From contig NZ_LFBV01000010.1 in the NCBI RefSeq assembly GCF_001905345.1, forward strand, positions 410,224-474,223: 64,000 nucleotides of DNA, written 5' to 3'. How positions within the stretch are numbered: position 1 is the stretch's first letter; every line of letters starts with the position of its first letter. The position numbers and the translations under genes were made by a program. The notes under the pieces were generated by a model. That model saw only the letters and a program-made list of their open reading frames with translations. It was not told the DNA's origin and did no database searches. This DNA comes from Streptomyces uncialis (GTDB lineage Bacteria; Actinomycetota; Actinomycetes; Streptomycetales; Streptomycetaceae). Shown one piece after another: positions 25,994 to 34,889 of the stretch.

Positions 25994-28474
25994 CTACGTG
26001 CGGGGGGTGCGGAGGATGGCTCGGGCCGGGAGGGCTGTGGTGGCGAGGCCCAGGATTATCGCGGCGGCGACGAACGCCCCGTACAGGAGGGGCGGGACGT
26101 ACGGTGCCCCGCCGGTGAGGCCCCGCACCATGGGGACCAGCGTCGCCAGCGCTATCGCGCTGCCGATGACCACTCCCGCGACAGCCACCAGCAGCGCCTC
26201 CCAGCGGATCATCCGCAGCACCTGACGCCGCGTGGAACCGATCAGCCGCAGCATGCCCAGCTCCCGGCGCCGGTCGAGGACCGTCATGACCAAGGTGTTG
26301 CCCGCCGCGACCGCGGCGAAGCCGCCGAGGACGGCCGCCATCAGTGTGTTGGCCCAGGCGTTCAGCTCACGTTCCACCGAGGCCGCCGTGTGGTAGCCGT
26401 CCCGGTCCAGCACCGTGCCGTACGCGGCCAGGTCCCCGGCGGAGCCGCCCTTGGCCCACAGCTCGCTGTCGAAGGCGTCGGTGACATGACGGGCGAGGTC
26501 ACCCCGGGCCATGGTGACCTGGGAGAGGCCCAGTCCGTGCTCATAGGTGGCGACGACCTTCGGGGAGGACTTCGTACCGTCGGGCAGCCGCAGGGTGATC
26601 CGGTCGCCGACCCGGACATCGGCGCCCGCCGCGACGCGGGTGTCGAGGGCCACCCGGCCGGGTGCGAGGTCGAGCGCGCCCGTACGGACGTCGAGGTCCT
26701 GGACGGCGCCCAGGTGCTGGGTGGAGCCGCTGACGCCCTGGGTCGAGGCCGCTTGCAGCATGGCGCTCGCGCCCGAGCCCGACTCGAAGAGCACCGTGGT
26801 CCTCAGCAGCCCCACCGCCGCGGTGACACCGGGACGCCCGGCCGCCTCGGCGACCGCACCGGGGTCCAGCCCGCCCGACGGGGGCCGCACGATGTGGTCC
26901 GCGGTGATCCCGGCGCTCTGCTGACGGGCCGTGGCCCGGTCCTGGCTGGTGTGCATGAACACGAGGGTCGAGGCGAACGCGACGGCGAGCACGATCGGGG
27001 TGATGGCGGAGGCCAGCCGCCGGGCGTTGCTGCGGGAGTTGGCCGCCGCGAGCGAGCCGGAGGGCCCGGCGCCGCGCAGTGGCAGTCCCACGAGGGCGGC
27101 GCAGGCGCGTGCCACGAGCGGTCCGAGCAGGGCGACCGCGATCATGAAGAGCATGACGACACCGAGTGCGGCGTTCGCCGCGTCGTCCCCGGACATGTTC
27201 TGCGCGAGTCCGGCGAAGGTGAGACCGCCGGCCGTCGCGGCGACGCCCAGGCCGATCCGTATCCAGCCGGGCCGGGTCCGCTCGACGGCCGCCTCGGCCA
27301 GTGCCTGGCCCGGCCGGACGCGGGAGGGCCGGCGCGCCGCCGCCCAGCCCGCGGCGAGTCCGGTGAGGACCACGGCACCGACCGCGACCAGCGGGGGCAG
27401 CGGGGACACCGCCAGGTCCACCGCGCGGGGGACCGCGCCCTTGTCCTGGAGCTGACCGAACCACCAGGAGGCCAGCGCGATCCCGGGCAGACAGCCGAGC
27501 GCTCCCGCGATGGGGGCGACCAGCAGGGATTCCGTGGCGATGGTGCGCCGGATCTGGCGGGGTGTGGTGCCGATCGCGCGCAGCAGCGCGTACTCACGGG
27601 CGCGCTGACCCACCGAGAGGGCGACCGTACCGGCGGCGGTGAAGACGGCGACCATGGTGGCGACGCCGCCGAAGGAGGCGCCGATCCCGACCAGGAGTTC
27701 CTCGGCGTCGTCGACGCGGGTCTCCTCGACGCTGCCCCGGCTGTCACCGGTGTGGACCATGGCGTGCTTGCCGAGCGCGGCGCCGACCTGGGCCTTCAGC
27801 TCGGACGCGGAGACCCCGTCCTTCGGCAGGACGGCGATGGCGTCGACCCGGCCGGGGTGGCCGGAGAGCCGGACGGCCTCCCGGTCGTCGAACCAGACGG
27901 TGGGTGTGGTGGCCGCGACGAGCGCGGAGACCCGGAGGTCGCGCGGGCCGTCGGCCGTGGTGAGGGTGACCCGGTCCCCGACCGCGGGGACTCCGCCGTC
28001 GGCGGTGCGTACCGGGGTGTCCTGGGTGAGGGCGACCTCACCGCTGCCCGGGGCCCGCCCCTTCGACGGCTGTTCCCCGGTGAAGGCGGTCGCGCCCCAG
28101 CCGTGCGCGGTGAGCGTATGGCCACCCGCGCGGACGGGGTAGGTGACGTCCGGGACGGCGGCACGGGCCCCGTCGACAGCGGCGGCCCGGGCCACGAGGG
28201 CGTGGTCGAGCCTGGCGCGGTCGGGGACGGGCGCGCCGTTGTCCGTGCGTTCCTCGCCGGTGCCGGTGATGAAGTGGGCGCGCTGGGCGGCCGCGGCGAC
28301 GACCGGCGCGGACGCGTAGCGGGTGGGCGGGACGGAGGCGCGCAGGCCCGTCTCCAGCAGGACACCGCAGGCGGTGACGACCATCGCGGCCATGAAGAGG
28401 GCGACGAAGGTGCCCATGAAGGCGGCGGGTTTGAAGCGGACCGCCGCGCGGGCGAGGCCGTTGGTCCGGGGCAT
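25994..28474 (-). CDS. FtsX-family ABC transporter permease
   Basis: An 826-residue permease with duplicated FtsX/MacB halves: a first helix (FVALFMAAMVVTACGVLL, about 20-37), a large extracellular domain, helices near 265-400 (VATMVAVFTAAGTVALSVG; EYALLRAIGTTPRQIRR is the cytoplasmic coupling element), a second extracellular domain and a final helix set with the repeat element RRELGMLRLIGSTRRQVLR. The two coupling elements are what the ATPase contacts. ATG 28474 overlaps the ATPase stop (TGATG), so the two are translationally coupled. Members export lipids, peptides or drugs, or act in mechanotransmission; the substrate cannot be inferred. Confidence 0.9.
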   Translation of the reverse strand: MPRTNGLARAAVRFKPAAFMGTFVALFMAAMVVTACGVLLETGLRASVPPTRYASAPVVAAAAQRAHFITGTGEERTDNGAPVPDRARLDHALVARAAAVDGARAAVPDVTYPVRAGGHTLTAHGWGATAFTGEQPSKGRAPGSGEVALTQDTPVRTADGGVPAVGDRVTLTTADGPRDLRVSALVAATTPTVWFDDREAVRLSGHPGRVDAIAVLPKDGVSASELKAQVGAALGKHAMVHTGDSRGSVEETRVDDAEELLVGIGASFGGVATMVAVFTAAGTVALSVGQRAREYALLRAIGTTPRQIRRTIATESLLVAPIAGALGCLPGIALASWWFGQLQDKGAVPRAVDLAVSPLPPLVAVGAVVLTGLAAGWAAARRPSRVRPGQALAEAAVERTRPGWIRIGLGVAATAGGLTFAGLAQNMSGDDAANAALGVVMLFMIAVALLGPLVARACAALVGLPLRGAGPSGSLAAANSRSNARRLASAITPIVLAVAFASTLVFMHTSQDRATARQQSAGITADHIVRPPSGGLDPGAVAEAAGRPGVTAAVGLLRTTVLFESGSGASAMLQAASTQGVSGSTQHLGAVQDLDVRTGALDLAPGRVALDTRVAAGADVRVGDRITLRLPDGTKSSPKVVATYEHGLGLSQVTMARGDLARHVTDAFDSELWAKGGSAGDLAAYGTVLDRDGYHTAASVERELNAWANTLMAAVLGGFAAVAAGNTLVMTVLDRRRELGMLRLIGSTRRQVLRMIRWEALLVAVAGVVIGSAIALATLVPMVRGLTGGAPYVPPLLYGAFVAAAIILGLATTALPARAILRTPRT

Positions 28475-29286
28475 CAGGCGACCGCTCCGGCGGTGCGGCG
28501 GTGGCGCGTGGTGAGGTCGGTCATCCGGGCGGCGATCGTCTGCGCGGACGCGTGGTCGAGCTGGTCGGCGAGCGAGCCGTCGGCCAGGAACAGGACCCGG
28601 TCGGCCCAGGCCGCGGCGGCCGGGTCATGGGTCACCATCACGACGGTGGCGCCGAGTCCGTCGACCGCGGTGCGCATCAGGCCCAGTATCTCGGTGGCCG
28701 TGGTGGTGTCCAGGGCGCCGGTCGGTTCGTCCGCGAAGATCACGTCGGGGCGGGTGACCAGGGCGCGGGCGACGGCCACGCGCTGCTGCTGGCCGCCGGA
28801 GAGCTCGGACGGCCGGCGGTGGCCCTTGTCGCCCAGGCCGACCTGGCCGAGGACCTCCGCCGCGCGGTGGCGGTCGGGGCGGCGGCCCGCGAGGCGCATC
28901 GGGAGGAGGACGTTCTGCTCGACCGTCAGGGACGGGAGCAGGTTGAACGCCTGGAAGACGAAGCCGAGACGGGCCCGGCGCAGCTCCGTGAGCTTGTTCT
29001 CGTTCATGGTGGTGATGTCCGTGCCGCCGAGGCGGACCGTCCCGTCGCTCGGGCGGTCGAGACCGGCGGCGCACTGGAGGAAGGTCGACTTGCCGGACCC
29101 GGAGGGACCCATCACGGCGGTGAAGCTGCCGTGCGGGAGGGCGAGGTCGATGCCGCGGAGCGCGTGGACGGTGGCCCTGCCCTTGCCGTAGCGCCGCTGG
29201 ACGGCACGCAGTTCCACCGCCCAGGAGGTGTGGGGTGCGGATGCCTGCACGGGGCGCTTCGGGTCACGGGTCCTGCGCAAGCGCAT
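28474..29286 (-). CDS. ABC transporter ATP-binding protein (MacB/LolD type)
   Basis: A 270-residue ATPase with Walker A GPSGSGKST, Q-loop region FVFQAFNLLPSLTVEQNV, signature LSGGQQQRVAVARAL, Walker B VIFADEPTGALD and H-loop VMVTHD. The start is ATG 29286 (MRLRRTRDPK) with AGAGGCGGAGG immediately upstream. The open frame extends further upstream as proline-rich non-homologous sequence. The FNLL and TGALD sequences are typical of the group that partners FtsX-like permeases. It forms a two-gene operon with the downstream permease. Confidence 0.93.
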   Translation of the reverse strand: MRLRRTRDPKRPVQASAPHTSWAVELRAVQRRYGKGRATVHALRGIDLALPHGSFTAVMGPSGSGKSTFLQCAAGLDRPSDGTVRLGGTDITTMNENKLTELRRARLGFVFQAFNLLPSLTVEQNVLLPMRLAGRRPDRHRAAEVLGQVGLGDKGHRRPSELSGGQQQRVAVARALVTRPDVIFADEPTGALDTTTATEILGLMRTAVDGLGATVVMVTHDPAAAAWADRVLFLADGSLADQLDHASAQTIAARMTDLTTRHRRTAGAVA

Positions 29287-29792
29287 GGCCTCCGCCTCTC
29301 TTGATTCATCTTCGTCGTGTGGTGCCGCCTTCGAAGTTACGGAGCCGGGGACCGGCGCACCATGAGGTGCGCCGCCGAAGGGGGGTGGGGTTCTCCCCAC
29401 CCCCCGACCTGGGGTTTCTTTCCCCCGGGGGGTGGAGGGGACGGCCGCCGGGGGAGATTGCGGCCCCTTGTCCGGGGAAGGGAGGGAGGCCGGGCCCGGT
29501 ACGGCGGACGGCGGTGCGGATGCGGTGCGACGGGCAACCCGGTGCGACGGCGGGTGCGATGGCCGGTGCGGGCCGGGGTGATCGCCGGTGCGGGCCGGGG
29601 TGATGGCGGGTGCGAACGGTGTGCGGCCGGTGTGGCTGTGGGGCGGGTCCGGGGGGCGGGGTGCCGGGGTCCGTATGGGGGTCAGCACTCATCTCCGGTC
29701 GCGGCGATACTTTCTATATCAATCGTTCGGTAAGCTAAGTATTGACGTTCTCTTGACGCCCCCTTTGCCCAATCGCACGGAGGAGGAAGCCC
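29287..29792. promoter_or_regulatory. divergent gap with A+T-rich promoter segment
   Basis: This gap of about 500 bp lies between the ABC operon and the antiporter. It contains two 22-bp direct repeats (29561-29582 and 29583-29604, sharing GCCGGTGCGGGCCGGGGTGA). A strikingly A+T-rich stretch at about 29703-29756, with TTGACG near 29738 and 29751, is the likely antiporter promoter region. No gene is supported. Confidence 0.55.
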
Positions 29793-29819
29793 ATCGGACA
29801 CGCGGACACACTGATCGCC

Positions 29820-31034
29820 ATGGGCGGCGCGTTTCTCGCCGCCGCGGTCCTGGCACGGCTCGGCGGCCGTATCGGACTGCCCACCATCCCGCTCTTCATC
29901 CTGGCCGGGATACTCCTCGGCCCCCACACACCCGGCTTCGTGCTGGTCGCCGACCCGCACGACCTGGAGATGCTCTCCGCGCTCGGCCTGGTGCTGCTGC
30001 TCTTCTACCTCGGTCTCGAATTCCATCTGGACGACCTCAAGGCGGGCGGCCGCCGGATGGCGCTCGCCGGGACGGTCTATCTCGTGCTGAACGTCGGCGC
30101 GGGCCTCGGCTTCGGGTTCGCCCTCGGCTGGGGGACCTCGGAGGCGCTGGTCCTGGCCGGTGTGCTGGGGATCTCGTCGTCCGCGATCGTCACCAAGGTG
30201 CTCGTCGACACCAGGCGTCTCGGGAACCCGGAGACCAAGCCGATCCTCGGGATCATCGTGGTCGAGGACATCTTCCTCGCCCTGTATCTCGCGGCGCTCC
30301 AGCCCATCCTGTCCGGCGCCGACAGTTTTTCCGCCGCCGCCGCCGACGGCGGGAAGGCCTTCGGGTTCCTGCTGCTGCTCGCGCTGGCCGCCCGGTTCGG
30401 CACGAACGTGGTGGGACGGCTCTTCGCCACCAAAGATGACGAGCTGCTCGTCATCTCCTTCCTGGGGGCCGCCGTACTGGTCGCCGGGGTGTCCGAGTGG
30501 TTCGGGGTCGCCGACGCCATCGGCGCGTTCATGGTCGGTCTGATGCTCGGCAGCACCACGTCCGGCGAGCGCATCCGGCAGCTGGTGCATCCGCTGCGGG
30601 ACGCCTTCGGCGCGATCTTCTTCTTCGCGTTCGGACTGTCCATCGCCCCCGGTGACCTGCCGGTGGTGCTGTGGCCCGTCCTCGCGGCCGTCGTGCTGAC
30701 GCTCCTCATGAACGTCCTCGCCGGAGTGGGCGCCGCCCGGCTCTACGGGTTCGGTCCCGGACCCGCCGCGAACATCTCCACGACGCTCCTCGCGCGCGGG
30801 GAGTTCGCGCTGATCCTGGCGACCATGGCCGCGGGCGCCGGACTGGACGACCGGCTGTCGCCGTTCATCGCGGGATACGTGCTGCTGCTCGCCGTCCTCG
30901 GGCCGATGGCCGCCGGACGCTCCCACTGGCTCGCGCGGGTACTGCCCGGCGGACGCTCCGGACCGGACGGACCCGGCGGACCGGACACCGCCCAGGACAC
31001 GAGGGAGGGAAGCCCGGCCGGTGCCGCCGTGTAG
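29820..31034 (+). CDS. CPA2-family cation/proton antiporter (KefB/NapA type)
   Basis: A protein of 404 residues from ATG 29820, with about eleven to twelve helices and no C-terminal RCK domain. Family features are ISSSAIVTKVL (crossover helix), VVEDIFLALYLA (the conserved acidic residue pair region of CPA2) and ARGEFALILATMAA. It should exchange Na+ or K+ for protons. The start is unsettled: ATG 29820 has no ribosome site and cuts into helix 1, whereas an ideal GGAGGAGGAAG (29779-29789) sits 3 bases before an in-frame ATC at 29793. Starting there would add nine residues (xGHADTLIA). No ATG, GTG or TTG lies between. Confidence 0.88.
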   Translation: MGGAFLAAAVLARLGGRIGLPTIPLFILAGILLGPHTPGFVLVADPHDLEMLSALGLVLLLFYLGLEFHLDDLKAGGRRMALAGTVYLVLNVGAGLGFGFALGWGTSEALVLAGVLGISSSAIVTKVLVDTRRLGNPETKPILGIIVVEDIFLALYLAALQPILSGADSFSAAAADGGKAFGFLLLLALAARFGTNVVGRLFATKDDELLVISFLGAAVLVAGVSEWFGVADAIGAFMVGLMLGSTTSGERIRQLVHPLRDAFGAIFFFAFGLSIAPGDLPVVLWPVLAAVVLTLLMNVLAGVGAARLYGFGPGPAANISTTLLARGEFALILATMAAGAGLDDRLSPFIAGYVLLLAVLGPMAAGRSHWLARVLPGGRSGPDGPGGPDTAQDTREGSPAGAAV

Positions 31035-31054
31035 CGGCCCGGCCGTCCCACCCC

Positions 31055-32155
31055 CTAGCGCGGCGGATACACCGTGGTGGGGACGGAGTTCTGCGCCGGT
31101 ACGCGCTCACCGGCCCCCATCCGCAGCAGCAGATCCACGGCGATGTCCGCGATCCGCTCGGTGTCCTGGACGATCGTCGCCCGGAAGGGGGTACCGGACT
31201 TGATGGCCGCGAGCGCGTCCGGTGTCCCGTCCACCCCCACCACCATCAGGCCGTCGTGGTGGTTGCCGCGCGCCTCGTGCTCCCGGAGCGCGTCGAGCGC
31301 GCCCAGCGCCATCTCGTCGTTGGTGCAGTAGATCGCGTCCAGCCCCTGTGCGCGTCTGAGCAGATGGCGCAGATGCTGGTCGACGATGTCCCGGCCGCTC
31401 TCCCGGGTGAACCGCCCCTCCTCGCTGACGTCCAGCCGCACGGGCGACACGAGCTCACGTATCCGCTCCGTGAAGCGTTCCTGCCGGCCCGTCTGGGCGT
31501 CACCGCCGACCACCAGCAGGGACGGCCGTTCCTTGCCCGCTTCGAGCAGTTCACGGCCCAGCCAGCTCGCCGCGCGCTCCCCTATCTCGTCGGGGTCGCA
31601 CCCCACGAACGCGGTCCGCTCGGGCTGGTCCTCGGCCCGGGGGAAGGGCCGGACGTCCACGAACACCACGGGCAGCCCGAGCCCGGCGCAGAACTCCAGC
31701 AGCTCACGCCGCATCCGCTCGGGCTGACGGGGCACCACCAGGCCCCCGATGAACCGGTCCTTCCTGGCCCGCAGGGCGTCCATCTGGAGGATCTGGCTGC
31801 GCCCGTTGAAGTCGTACGGGGGCAGCTTGACCAGGAGGTCGACGCCGTGCCGGTCGAGCGAGCGCACGGTGTGGTCGAGCAGCAGGGAGAGATAGCGGGT
31901 CCGGGTGAAGGACGACACCAGGAGGAACGCCTGGGTCGCGTCACGGGGCAGCAGCCGCGCGCACAGGAACCCGGCCAGCATGGACACCGAGGCGATCGCG
32001 GCGAACACCCACAAGGGGACCCTGCTGTCCGACAGCACGCCCGTGAGTGCCGCCAGCGCGTTCCCGGCCAGGGCCAGCACGGCCCCGCTCACCACGGAGA
32101 TCAGGATCTCGGGGACCAGCACACCGCGCAGCCGCCGCACTCGGTCCAAGGCCAC
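31055..32155 (-). CDS. membrane-anchored sugar-binding-fold protein (RbsB/LacI-type domain)
   Basis: A 366-residue protein. Two hydrophobic helices at the N-terminus (about 14-38 and 48-66) precede a periplasmic-binding-protein-1/LacI-type domain: FLLVSSFTRTRYLSLLLDHT, GGLVVPRQPERMRRELLEF, FVGCDPDEIGERAASWLG, AIYCTNDEMALGALDAL, VVGVDGTPDALAAIKSG. No lipobox or export signal is present. With two helices and a basic N-terminus the binding domain would face the cytoplasm, which is unusual. GTG 32155 is given; TTG 32149 is better spaced from GGGGGA. It lies 72 bp downstream of the phosphatase gene on the same strand. Confidence 0.75.
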   Translation of the reverse strand: MALDRVRRLRGVLVPEILISVVSGAVLALAGNALAALTGVLSDSRVPLWVFAAIASVSMLAGFLCARLLPRDATQAFLLVSSFTRTRYLSLLLDHTVRSLDRHGVDLLVKLPPYDFNGRSQILQMDALRARKDRFIGGLVVPRQPERMRRELLEFCAGLGLPVVFVDVRPFPRAEDQPERTAFVGCDPDEIGERAASWLGRELLEAGKERPSLLVVGGDAQTGRQERFTERIRELVSPVRLDVSEEGRFTRESGRDIVDQHLRHLLRRAQGLDAIYCTNDEMALGALDALREHEARGNHHDGLMVVGVDGTPDALAAIKSGTPFRATIVQDTERIADIAVDLLLRMGAGERVPAQNSVPTTVYPPR

Positions 32156-32227
32156 TCCCCCACCAGCGCGCCGGATTCCGCGCCGAGCGTAGCAAGGGGG
32201 GCACGCTCCGCGAGGGCGAAGTACGGG

Positions 32228-33376
32228 TCAGGTGTCGCGGCAGATGAGGAGCAGCGCGCGGTCGTCGTTGACGTCCTTGGCGACGGCTTCGATGAGGTGC
32301 CAGGCCGCGCCGCGGAAACCGCCGGCCACATAGCGGTCGGCCTCGCCGGTCAGCCGTCCGATGCCCTCTTCGAGGTCGCGTTCGGAGGTCTCCACGAGGC
32401 CGTCCGTGAACAGCATCAGGACGTCCCCGGGGCGCAGCGAGCCCTTGAGGGGGTCGAACTGCGCGCCGTCGTAGACCCCCAGCAGCGGGCCTTCGGCGGC
32501 CTTCTCCTCCCAGCGGCCGGAACCGGCGCTGAGCTGGATGCCCGGTGGGTGGCCCGCCGAGTAGAGCTCGTAGTCGCCGGACTCCAGGTCGAGCACCAGA
32601 TGGATGGAGGTCGCGAAGCCCTCGTCCCAGTCCTGGCGCAGCAGATAGCCGTTGGCGGCGGGCAGGAAGTCGTGCGGGGGGAGCGAGCCGAGCAGTCCGC
32701 CGAATGCGCCGGAGAGCAGCAGGGCGCGGGACGCGGCGTCCATGCCCTTGCCGGACACATCGGTGAGGACGACCTCCAGGCTGCGTCCGCCGCCGGTGCG
32801 GGCGGCGACGACGAAGTCGCCGGAGAAGGACTGGCCGCCGGCGGGTCTCAGGGCCATCTCGCGGTGCCAGCCGCGTGGCAGGGAGGGCAGTTTGCTCTGG
32901 ACGCGGATGCGTTCGCGCAGGTCGAACAGCATCGTGCCGCCGCGTCGCCAGGGCACGCCGACCCGGCTGCGGAACTGGGCTATGAGCAGGCCGAAGAAGC
33001 CGCACGCGGCGACGACGAGGACCACTCCGGGGGTGACCCTGGCCGGGCCCTCGGCATAGGGGCCGAGCCGGACGGACTCCACGATGAGGGCGGTCGCGGC
33101 GGCCGCGTACAGCGCGAGGAGGCTCGCGGGGCGCAGCAGCAGGCCGCCCGCGACGATGGGCAGGACCAAGGCGGCCGGGGAGAACCACACCGAGTTGACG
33201 AGGGTGCCCGCGGCGATCAGCGGGACGGTGAGCATCAGACCGGCCAGCGCGATCCAGTCGGAACCGTCGCCCCGGAAGTAGTCGACCCCTGATTTGCGCA
33301 CGCCGACGCGGACCCGGTGGAGCTGCTTCCTCATCCGGGCCGGGAACGTCTCTGCTTCCGCTCGTCGTCGTGCCAT
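32228..33376 (-). CDS. membrane SpoIIE/PP2C-type serine/threonine phosphatase
   Basis: A 382-residue protein with four hydrophobic helices (about 42-135) followed by a cytoplasmic PPM/SpoIIE domain. Metal-binding motifs are visible: SFSGDFV, VVLTDVSGKGMDAA, LYSAGHPPG and LMLFTDGLVE, ending with NDDRALLLI. Such enzymes usually dephosphorylate anti-anti-sigma factors in the numerous Streptomyces sigma-B-like switches. No GAF or PAS sensor is present, so the membrane part may be the sensor. ATG 33376. It is divergent from the Eis-like gene and co-directional with the binding-fold gene, which may supply ligand sensing. Confidence 0.9.
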   Translation of the reverse strand: MARRRAEAETFPARMRKQLHRVRVGVRKSGVDYFRGDGSDWIALAGLMLTVPLIAAGTLVNSVWFSPAALVLPIVAGGLLLRPASLLALYAAAATALIVESVRLGPYAEGPARVTPGVVLVVAACGFFGLLIAQFRSRVGVPWRRGGTMLFDLRERIRVQSKLPSLPRGWHREMALRPAGGQSFSGDFVVAARTGGGRSLEVVLTDVSGKGMDAASRALLLSGAFGGLLGSLPPHDFLPAANGYLLRQDWDEGFATSIHLVLDLESGDYELYSAGHPPGIQLSAGSGRWEEKAAEGPLLGVYDGAQFDPLKGSLRPGDVLMLFTDGLVETSERDLEEGIGRLTGEADRYVAGGFRGAAWHLIEAVAKDVNDDRALLLICRDT

Positions 33377-33575
33377 CGCACCCGGACCCTATCCAGCGGG
33401 TGGGCTCGGGCGCACGGGAGGTCCCTCCCGGCGGCACGACGGGACCAGGAAAAGCACAGGTGAACCCCCCTTTCGCACAGGCCGTCGGCAGACCTGTGGA
33501 GCGTCGGCGCAGGCCCGGTCCCGGCGGACCGGAATCCGTTCGCTCATCCTGCTTCGCCCTGATAGGCATGTCTAC

Positions 33576-34805
33576 ATGACGACAGAGCTGCGGGTATTGC
33601 ACCCGGACGACTGGGATGTGTGGTTCGCCACACTGGAACGGGCTTTCGGTGGCGCGGCCGAAGCGCCTGAGGAGCGTGCGCTGTGGAAGGCGCTCACCGA
33701 GGCGGAACGTTCCCTCGGGGTATGGGACGGCGACACGTGTGTGGGGACGACGGGGGCGTTCAGTTTCCGGCTGACCGTGCCCGGTGGCGCGCTGGTGCCG
33801 GCCGCGGGCGTGACCATGGTGACGGTGGCGGCGACGCACCGGCGCCGGGGGGTGCTGTCGTCGATGATGCGGCGGCAGTTGGACGACGTCCGGGCGCTGG
33901 GTGAGCCGCTGGCCGTGCTGACGGCGTCGGAGCCGGCGATCTACGGCCGGTTCGGGTACGGGATCGGCAGTCATCAGCTGACCGCGAGCATCGACACCGC
34001 GCGCGTGACGCTGTCCGTGCCGCCGGAGGCCGACGGGGTGCGGCTGCGGTTCGCGGTACCCGCGGACGTCCAGGAGGAGTGCGAGGCGGTGTACGCGCGG
34101 CAGGTCGCCGGGCGGCCGGGGATGCTGGCGCGCGGCGCGGGCTGGGAGCGGCTGCCGCTGCTGGACCCGGAGTCGGGGCGCGGTGGCGGTTCGCCACTGA
34201 ACTGCGTGGTCGCGGAGCGGGACGGCCGGATCGTCGGGTACGCGCGCTTCCACACCAAGCCGGAGTGGGCGGACGCCGGGCCCGAGGGGGTCGTCACCCT
34301 GCGGGACCTGGAGGCGCTGGACCCGGGGTCGTACGCGGCGCTGTGGCGGTTCCTGTTCAACATCGACCTGATGTCGACCCTGGTGGTGCGCAACCGTCCG
34401 GTGGACGACGCCTGGCAGCATCTGGTGTCGGACATCCGGCGCTGCCGGCTCGGGGTGCGGGACGTGCTGCATGTGCGGCTGGTCGACGTGGGCGCGGCGC
34501 TGGAGGCGCGGACGTACCGGACGCCGGTGGACGTGGTGTTCGAGGTGACGGACGACTTCTGCCCCTGGAACGCGGGGCGTTGGCGGCTGACCGGCGACCA
34601 CAAGGGCGCGACCTGCGAGCGGACCGGGGACGCCGCCGATCTGGAGCTGTCGGTGGCCGAGTTGGGCGCCGCCTATCTGGGCGGTACCGGTCTCACGGCG
34701 CTCGGCGCGGCGGGCCGGGTGCGGGAACTGCGTGAGGGTGCCCTGGCCGAGGCGGACACGGCCTTCGGTTCGTCCGTGGCGCCCTGGCTGCCGCACGGCT
34801 TCTAG
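33576..34805 (+). CDS. Eis-like GNAT family N-acetyltransferase
   Basis: A 409-residue protein of Eis-family length. The N-terminal GNAT fold has the acetyl-CoA loop VTVAATHRRRGVLSSMMRRQ near residue 90, then the second acetyltransferase-like domain (RDGRIVGYARFH) and the C-terminal sterol-carrier-like domain (about 310-409) of the Eis family (DUF4081/SCP2 type). The C-terminal residue is Phe (WLPHGF), matching Eis proteins in which the terminal carboxylate takes part in catalysis. Mycobacterial Eis acetylates aminoglycosides and protein lysines; the substrate here is unknown. ATG 33576 is used; the nearby ATG 33568 would hit a stop after three codons. Confidence 0.87.
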   Translation: MTTELRVLHPDDWDVWFATLERAFGGAAEAPEERALWKALTEAERSLGVWDGDTCVGTTGAFSFRLTVPGGALVPAAGVTMVTVAATHRRRGVLSSMMRRQLDDVRALGEPLAVLTASEPAIYGRFGYGIGSHQLTASIDTARVTLSVPPEADGVRLRFAVPADVQEECEAVYARQVAGRPGMLARGAGWERLPLLDPESGRGGGSPLNCVVAERDGRIVGYARFHTKPEWADAGPEGVVTLRDLEALDPGSYAALWRFLFNIDLMSTLVVRNRPVDDAWQHLVSDIRRCRLGVRDVLHVRLVDVGAALEARTYRTPVDVVFEVTDDFCPWNAGRWRLTGDHKGATCERTGDAADLELSVAELGAAYLGGTGLTALGAAGRVRELREGALAEADTAFGSSVAPWLPHGF

Positions 34806-34840
34806 CGGACGCCCTCACGGCCCCAGGGGCCGGAGGGCCG

Positions 34841-34889
34841 CCGGAAAGGCCCCGGAAAGCCCCTCAGCGGTCTTCTGGGGCCTTTCCGG
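34841..34889. terminator. convergent hairpin overlapping the fpg 3' end
   Basis: CCGGAAAGGCCCC (34841-34853) pairs exactly with GGGGCCTTTCCGG (34877-34889). The right arm lies inside the last codons of the glycosylase gene. A second small palindrome, CGGCCCC-A-GGGGCCG, lies at 34818-34832. Confidence 0.8.
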
